Shown here: positions 40,078 through 45,540 of the stretch, one piece after another
How the letters are laid out: every line of letters begins with the position of its first letter
How positions within the stretch are numbered: the first letter of the stretch is position 1
Assembly: GCA_947632495.1 (NCBI GenBank)
Contig: CANRPL010000003.1
Coordinates: forward strand, 1 to 45,540
Length of the DNA stretch: 45,540 nt
Origin: an uncultured Bacilli bacterium
GTDB taxonomy: Bacteria; Bacillota_I; Bacilli_A; RF39; UBA660
Direction of reading: 5' to 3'
Notes under the pieces: generated by a model
The model's database searches: none
Seen by the model: only the letters and a program-made list of their open reading frames with translations
Told to the model about the DNA's origin: nothing
Program-made: the position numbers and the translations under genes

Positions 40078-40752
40078 CTATTTTAAGCTATAATATTCAC
40101 CATCAATTGGATAGGCATAAACATCCGTATTAGGATATAAATATTCCAAAAAATATCCGGGTGCGGTAGTTTTATTCCCTTCAGATAAGTAATAGTCAAA
40201 CATTCTAATTACTTCACGAGGATAAAAATACAAAGCTAACGCCATATGGCTACCAATTGGTTCATTGACTTTTTCATGCATTTCAATAACTTTATTGTCC
40301 CCATCAAAACGAATAATACCATATTTTCGCATTTCAGTCATGTTTTGTAATGCTTTAACAGCAACAACAGGTGCCTGTTTTTTATTATAATATTCATACA
40401 TACTAATAAAGTCAAAGTCGTATAAAGCGTCACCTGCTACAATTAACAAATCATCATCGATGTTTTCACAGTTTAGAGTAAACTTAATATCTCCAATGGC
40501 TCCTAACTTTGCTTCAGGTGAAGTCGTATTATCATTAATAATTTTTATCTTACTGCTTTTATTAATACTCCAATTTAGAAAATTATCATAATACTTTCCA
40601 TTAGTAACAACGTATATTTTGTCGATACTATTAATATCTTCAACCTGATCAATTAAAACATCGAGAGCACATAAATTTTCGTCAATGGCTAATAAAGCCT
40701 TGGGTTCATCAACATCATCATTATGTTCAGCACATAAAATAATACATTTCAT
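40078..40752 (-). CDS. Nucleotidyltransferase-fold protein with degenerate NTP-binding signature
   Basis: MKCIILCAEHNDDVDEPKALLAIDE, EIYVVTN-like IDKIYVVTNGKYYDNF, INDNTTSPEAKLGAIGDIKF, DDLLIVAGDALYDF follow sugar-nucleotidyltransferases closely, but lack GxGTRL. Confidence 0.8.
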   Translation of the reverse strand: MKCIILCAEHNDDVDEPKALLAIDENLCALDVLIDQVEDINSIDKIYVVTNGKYYDNFLNWSINKSSKIKIINDNTTSPEAKLGAIGDIKFTLNCENIDDDLLIVAGDALYDFDFISMYEYYNKKQAPVVAVKALQNMTEMRKYGIIRFDGDNKVIEMHEKVNEPIGSHMALALYFYPREVIRMFDYYLSEGNKTTAPGYFLEYLYPNTDVYAYPIDGEYYSLK

Positions 40753-40761
40753 TTTTAACCC

Positions 40762-41772
40762 CTATTCTAATACTGTATTGGCTTTAGCTTTTAAATCTAA
40801 ACCTGACGTACGTCCTTTTAAATAAGCAAAGTACCCAGCCGCTGCTATCATCGTCGCGTTATCGGTGCAGTAACGAAATTCAGGAATTGTTAAGTTATAA
40901 TTTTTTTCTTCACATAGTTCCTTTAATCTCGTTCTAATACCGCTATTTGCTGCAACACCACCAGCAATAATTAAATTTTTAACATCATAATTTTCTAAAG
41001 CCATCATTGTTTTTTTAGCTAATATATCAACAACACGTTGTTGAAAAGAACATGCCAAATCAGCCTTATTAATTTCATGCCCACGTTGTTCTTCATTATG
41101 AACTAAATTAATAACTGCACTTTTTAAACCACTAAAAGAAAAGTTATAAGAGCCATCAGCTAATGGTGTAGGTAAAGAATAATTATCTTGTCCATCGTAG
41201 GACATTTTATCAACTAAAGGTCCACCTGGATATGGAACTTTAATAATACGTGCTACTTTATCATATGCCTCACCAACAGCATCATCTAAAGTGCCGCCTA
41301 TTTTTTCAAAGCAATAATTATCTTTCATATAAACTAGTTCTGTATGACCACCGCTAACAACTAAAGCAATCAAAGGAAATTCCATTTTCTTTGTTAAGTT
41401 ATTCGCATATATATGTCCAGCAATATGATGAACTGGAACAAGTGGTTTATTATAAACATATGCTAATGTTTCAGCTGCCACTACACCAACTAATAAGGAA
41501 CCAATTAAACCTGGACCATATGTAACAGCAATAGCAGTAATATCATCCATTGTCATATTAGCCTTTGTAAGACATTCTTCAATAACCATCGTAATATTTT
41601 CTACATGCATACGACTAGCTATTTCAGGTACTACACCGCCATAATTAGCATGTGTATCCATTTGTGATAGAACAACTGTTGCAATATCTTCTGACCCGTT
41701 TTTTACAATGGCAACACTTGTTTCATCACAACTAGATTCTATTCCTAAAATATATACATCTTTACTCATCAT
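40762..41772 (-). CDS. tsaD: tRNA N6-adenosine threonylcarbamoyltransferase TsaD
   Basis: ILGIESSCDETSVAIV, GGVVPEIASRMHVENI, PLVPVHHIAGHIYAN, LIAGGVAANSGIR. Confidence 0.97.
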   Translation of the reverse strand: MMSKDVYILGIESSCDETSVAIVKNGSEDIATVVLSQMDTHANYGGVVPEIASRMHVENITMVIEECLTKANMTMDDITAIAVTYGPGLIGSLLVGVVAAETLAYVYNKPLVPVHHIAGHIYANNLTKKMEFPLIALVVSGGHTELVYMKDNYCFEKIGGTLDDAVGEAYDKVARIIKVPYPGGPLVDKMSYDGQDNYSLPTPLADGSYNFSFSGLKSAVINLVHNEEQRGHEINKADLACSFQQRVVDILAKKTMMALENYDVKNLIIAGGVAANSGIRTRLKELCEEKNYNLTIPEFRYCTDNATMIAAAGYFAYLKGRTSGLDLKAKANTVLE

Positions 41773-42181
41773 TCATCAACTCTCTTACCATTAAAATACC
41801 ATCACCAGTTGGATAATAGTCCTTTCGAATAGCTACTTCCTTAAACTGAAATTTCTGGTATAACAAAATAGCCATGGTATTGCTTTTAGCAACTTCTAAA
41901 GAAATATTTAAATATTTTTTTTGAACTGCTTCCTTAATTAAATATTCAAGTAATTTACTAGCAATACCTTGATGGCGATAATTATCTATAGTTAAGATAT
42001 AATTAATCTCTATACGATCATAAATATCACTATAATAAATAAATGCTTTTACCTTTCCATGATCTTCAAAAACCATGATTTTACCAAAAGGATTGATTAC
42101 TTTTAAGTTTTCAGGCGAAGGCGCTACCATATAATATTTATTTAGTAATTCATAATCATCAACGATAGCTTCTCTAATCAT
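41762..42181 (-). CDS. rimI: GNAT acetyltransferase, RimI-like
   Basis: GNAT motif RHQGIASKLLEYLIKEA and LEVAKSNTMAILLYQKFQFKEVAIRKDYY; position between tsaB and tsaD. Confidence 0.85.
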   Translation of the reverse strand: MIREAIVDDYELLNKYYMVAPSPENLKVINPFGKIMVFEDHGKVKAFIYYSDIYDRIEINYILTIDNYRHQGIASKLLEYLIKEAVQKKYLNISLEVAKSNTMAILLYQKFQFKEVAIRKDYYPTGDGILMVRELMNDE

Positions 42182-42791
42182 TTTTTCCCTTTAAATTTTC
42201 TTCCGCTTCTGTTTTCTTTAAATAATTAGGATTAACTTTATGACAAGGTATTGCCTCATCATTAAGATGCATAGCGACAATCTTTTCAATATCAGTTTGA
42301 GGTTTTTCAGCATCTAAATTGTCATCATGACTAACTTTAATGCCATCGGTAAAATATTCTTTTAAGTCATCATATTTTATATATTGGTCAGGCAATATAT
42401 TCTTCAAATCAGTGTCATAAACCCCTGCATAAACATAGCCTCTACGTGCATCAATCATAGGAATGATATATTTCTCTTTATGTGGCGTAGTTGCCATAAA
42501 TTCAAGACTGGATATTGTAACAATATCTTTTTTTAATGACCACGCTAAAACTTTAGCGATAGTCACACCAATGCGGACACCCGTAAAAGAACCTGGACCA
42601 TTGACAACCATTATTTTATCAATGTCATTAATTGTAAATGATACTTGATTAAAGCCTTCTTGAATGACAGGCAACATCCTTGATGCCATATCATCCTTTA
42701 TTTCTTCTTGAAATAAGTATTTAATCTTTCCATCTTCAATAATTGCCACTGTAGCAAAAAAAGAAGACGTATCTAAAAATAATATTTTCAC
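42174..42791 (-). CDS. tsaB: tRNA threonylcarbamoyladenosine biosynthesis protein TsaB
   Basis: MKILFLDTSSFFATVAII, VVNGPGSFTGVRIGVTIAKVLAWSL. Confidence 0.94.
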   Translation of the reverse strand: MKILFLDTSSFFATVAIIEDGKIKYLFQEEIKDDMASRMLPVIQEGFNQVSFTINDIDKIMVVNGPGSFTGVRIGVTIAKVLAWSLKKDIVTISSLEFMATTPHKEKYIIPMIDARRGYVYAGVYDTDLKNILPDQYIKYDDLKEYFTDGIKVSHDDNLDAEKPQTDIEKIVAMHLNDEAIPCHKVNPNYLKKTEAEENLKGKND

Positions 42792-43237
42792 AATACCGCC
42801 TCACATAATTCTTCATATTTTGTTCCATAAGGAGTGATGATAAGAACACGTTTATCTTCATCAACAACCTTAAATTTTATTTCTAATCTTTCTTCTGGTA
42901 AGACGTCTTTAATTGTATCGGCCCATTCAATAGCAACGACGCCACCTTTAGTAAAATATTCTTCCATACCAATACCATCTGTTTTACCATCTAAACGATA
43001 AACATCAAAATGGTATAAAGGTAGCTCGCCATCATACTCTTTAACAATTGTAAATGTTGGTGAGGTAATACTTTCTTCAATGCCTAAAGCTTGGGCAATA
43101 CCTTTAACAAACATCGTTTTGCCACTTCCTAATTCACCATTTAGGCAAATTACCATATTAGGGAACTTCTCTGATTCAAAATTTTGGGCTAACTCAAGTG
43201 TCTCTGTTACACTATGAGATGTATATTTATATTCCAT
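42788..43237 (-). CDS. tsaE: tRNA threonylcarbamoyladenosine biosynthesis ATPase TsaE
   Basis: LNGELGSGKTMFVKGIAQALG, ITSPTFTIVKEY, LYHFDVYRL, VAIEWAD. Confidence 0.95.
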   Translation of the reverse strand: MEYKYTSHSVTETLELAQNFESEKFPNMVICLNGELGSGKTMFVKGIAQALGIEESITSPTFTIVKEYDGELPLYHFDVYRLDGKTDGIGMEEYFTKGGVVAIEWADTIKDVLPEERLEIKFKVVDEDKRVLIITPYGTKYEELCEAVL

Positions 43238-43299
43238 AAAATCACCACTATCATTATAGCAAACTTTTTATATGTTAGACAACATTTTTTAAATATCTG

Positions 43300-44061
43300 T
43301 TAATTATGTTTACGATAGACTTTCATCCGGGCATGTTCTTCTGGCTTGATTTTACTTTCATCACGTTTTAGTCTATCTGCGATAATATTACCATAACGCA
43401 TTCTTAAATAATACGTGTTTCCTTCTTTAACAATTTTAAAACGACGGTTATCCAAGCCGACAGCGTTAATAAGACGTAAAGAAGTTTTAGTTTTATCCAT
43501 TGAATCAGCTAATGTAAAATAAACATTATACATATGGTATTTTCTTTTTTGTTTGCCAAGGCCTAAAGCCATCCGGTAAACATGGAGATTTTGATATTTG
43601 TGGGTATCAACAATATCTATTTTATCAATATAATTTTGTCTTTTAGCCCATCTAATAAGTCTTACCGTATAAGCTTGAGAATAAAAATTATAAACTTGCT
43701 TTTTATTATCCGTATTATAAACGGGTAACTGATTGATAAAATTGACCGCGTTCATCTTATAATAAGCTCTTGGATCTTTTAAAAGACGGGCTTCTAAAAA
43801 ATTTCTAATGGACGTCGAGCGTTGAATAATGTCAAAACCAAGGAAAAGGCTAAAGCAAGAATGGCGAAAACTTTTCATTGAAAGTCTTTCAACGGAAGAA
43901 CCTAACCACACCCCTAAAGTAACAGCCATGAAAAGGCCTAAAATAGCGGGGATATTAGGTATCGTGGCCATTAAACCCCAAATACTGACAGGGATGATTA
44001 GAGCCAGGCGATGTTTAATATTATAACGTTTTAAAGCTTCTCTTTTACTTCTAGATTTCAT
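43300..44061 (-). CDS. Hypothetical membrane protein, tandem paralogue A
   Basis: 253 aa; two N-terminal TM segments, then RAYYKMNAVNFINQLPVYNTDNKKQVYNFYSQAYTVRLIRWA shared with 44071-44836. Confidence 0.8.
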   Translation of the reverse strand: MKSRSKREALKRYNIKHRLALIIPVSIWGLMATIPNIPAILGLFMAVTLGVWLGSSVERLSMKSFRHSCFSLFLGFDIIQRSTSIRNFLEARLLKDPRAYYKMNAVNFINQLPVYNTDNKKQVYNFYSQAYTVRLIRWAKRQNYIDKIDIVDTHKYQNLHVYRMALGLGKQKRKYHMYNVYFTLADSMDKTKTSLRLINAVGLDNRRFKIVKEGNTYYLRMRYGNIIADRLKRDESKIKPEEHARMKVYRKHN

Positions 44062-44070
44062 AGTTTATCC

Positions 44071-44829
44071 TCACTTCACTAATGTTTTAATCTTTGACGG
44101 CTCACTTAAGGCATCACTTTTAAAGATACGACTTTTAATAATATGCCTATAACGAATCTTCAAATAATAAGTTGAGGTATCCTTAACAATTTGAAACCGT
44201 TCTTGATTAAGACCTACTTCATTAATTAAATCTAAAGCTACATGTGGCTTATCCACTTCGTCAGTTAAAGTAAAACTAACTTGGTATAACTTATAACGTC
44301 TAGAGTGTGGTTTATAGCCTAAAGCTTTAGCGTAACTACTTAAGGCGTCATTACTTTTATCCCTATTTATAACCACATCTTGAACATAACGCTTACGTTC
44401 TAAAATGCGGAAAAGGTACATCGTATATGCGTGTGAGACAAAAGAATAATGCATTCTTTTACCTTCAGTATCATGGATAGGTAATTGATTAATTAAATTA
44501 ACCGCACTCATTTTATAATAAGCAGTCCTGTCTTTTAAAATTTTACTATCGACATAATCTTTCATACTAGTAAGCCTTTGGGTTACTTCATAATAATCAT
44601 CATTATGAAAAAAACAAAAGCAAGTATTCTTAAAGCTTTTAACGACAGCGCTTTCCACAAAATCAGTTCCCAAGATAGCCATAAGAGGTAAGAGGGTGAA
44701 AAAGATAATGATGGCTGTAATTTCCGATACCAAAGCCATTAAAAGGCCCACACTAATTATTGGCATAATTAAGCCTAAGCGATGCCGAAAATTATACTTT
44801 TTCATCCGTTCCCATCGGTTATTTTTCAT
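44071..44829 (-). CDS. Hypothetical membrane protein, tandem paralogue B (start likely MKNNRWERMKKYNFRHRL)
   Basis: TAYYKMSAVNLINQLPIHDTEGKRMHYSFVSHAYTMYLFRIL...VGLNQERFQIVKDTSTYYLKIRYRHII aligns along its length with paralogue A. Confidence 0.8.
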   Translation of the reverse strand: MKNNRWERMKKYNFRHRLGLIMPIISVGLLMALVSEITAIIIFFTLLPLMAILGTDFVESAVVKSFKNTCFCFFHNDDYYEVTQRLTSMKDYVDSKILKDRTAYYKMSAVNLINQLPIHDTEGKRMHYSFVSHAYTMYLFRILERKRYVQDVVINRDKSNDALSSYAKALGYKPHSRRYKLYQVSFTLTDEVDKPHVALDLINEVGLNQERFQIVKDTSTYYLKIRYRHIIKSRIFKSDALSEPSKIKTLVK

Positions 44830-44891
44830 CATCTCACCCCCATAAATACGTATTATGTATTCTATCACAAACAATAATATAAGACAATAAA

Positions 44892-44916
44892 AAAATGACT
44901 TTTGTCATTTTTATAG
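44892..44916 (-). terminator. Probable rRNA operon terminator
   Basis: AAAAATGAC TTTT GTCATTTTT inverted repeat just downstream of 5S. Confidence 0.65.
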
Positions 44917-44927
44917 CAAAAAAAAAA

Positions 44928-45030
44928 TTTGCAACACCCTATTTTCGCATACACTATCGTCGGCACTAAGAGTCTTAACTTCTGTGTTCGGGATGGGAAC
45001 AGGTGTATCACTCTTGCTATCGTCACAAAT
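44928..45030 (-). rRNA. rrf: 5S ribosomal RNA
   Basis: Minus strand TTGTGACGATAGCAAGAGTGATACACCTGTTCCCATCCCGAACACAGAAGTTAAGACTCTTAGTGCCGACGATAGT... canonical 5S core. Confidence 0.93.
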
Positions 45031-45095
45031 TTAAATATGGGAAAATAATTCCCTGAAAACATGATAATGTGTAATCTCATCAATAAGAATAAATA

Positions 45096-45540
<445 letters not shown>

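Noticed and set aside
44865-45083. ORF of 72 aa on the minus strand from the supplied track
   Set aside because: Overlaps the 5S rRNA gene and spacer; spurious translation of structural RNA.

Overview
Low-GC Bacillota-type chromosomal segment, probably from an uncultured gut Bacilli/Mollicutes-like lineage (taxonomy is inference). It is mostly housekeeping: lspA (partial), recD2, sigK, PFOR, ligA, valS behind a T-box, spo0A, tpiA, pgk, efp, rpmG, a PBP2, nfo, pcrA, two ABC transporter systems, the tsaE-tsaB-rimI-tsaD cluster, 5S rRNA and the 3' end of 23S rRNA. The most unusual locus is 7872-11789. There, an intact ORF clearly homologous to pyruvate formate-lyase lacks both catalytic cysteines (CC -> GM) and the substrate arginine, and has an altered glycyl-radical motif. 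It is translationally coupled to a PflA homologue from which the CX3CX2C radical-SAM loop has been excised. These are followed by a membrane-anchored (pilin/VirB2-like) SGNH hydrolase. A working-looking pyruvate:ferredoxin oxidoreductase lies next door. Other homologues in the window also lack catalytic or cofactor motifs: an RnfD without the flavinylation motif, paired with a divergent RnfC, and a nucleotidyltransferase without its signature loop. Further observations are a tandem pair of paralogous membrane proteins of unknown family next to the rRNA operon, three unannotated small ORFs, a Spo0A box upstream of spo0A, and many stop codons embedded inside intrinsic-terminator hairpins. All family calls come from reading the sequence and from memory of family motifs; no searches were run.
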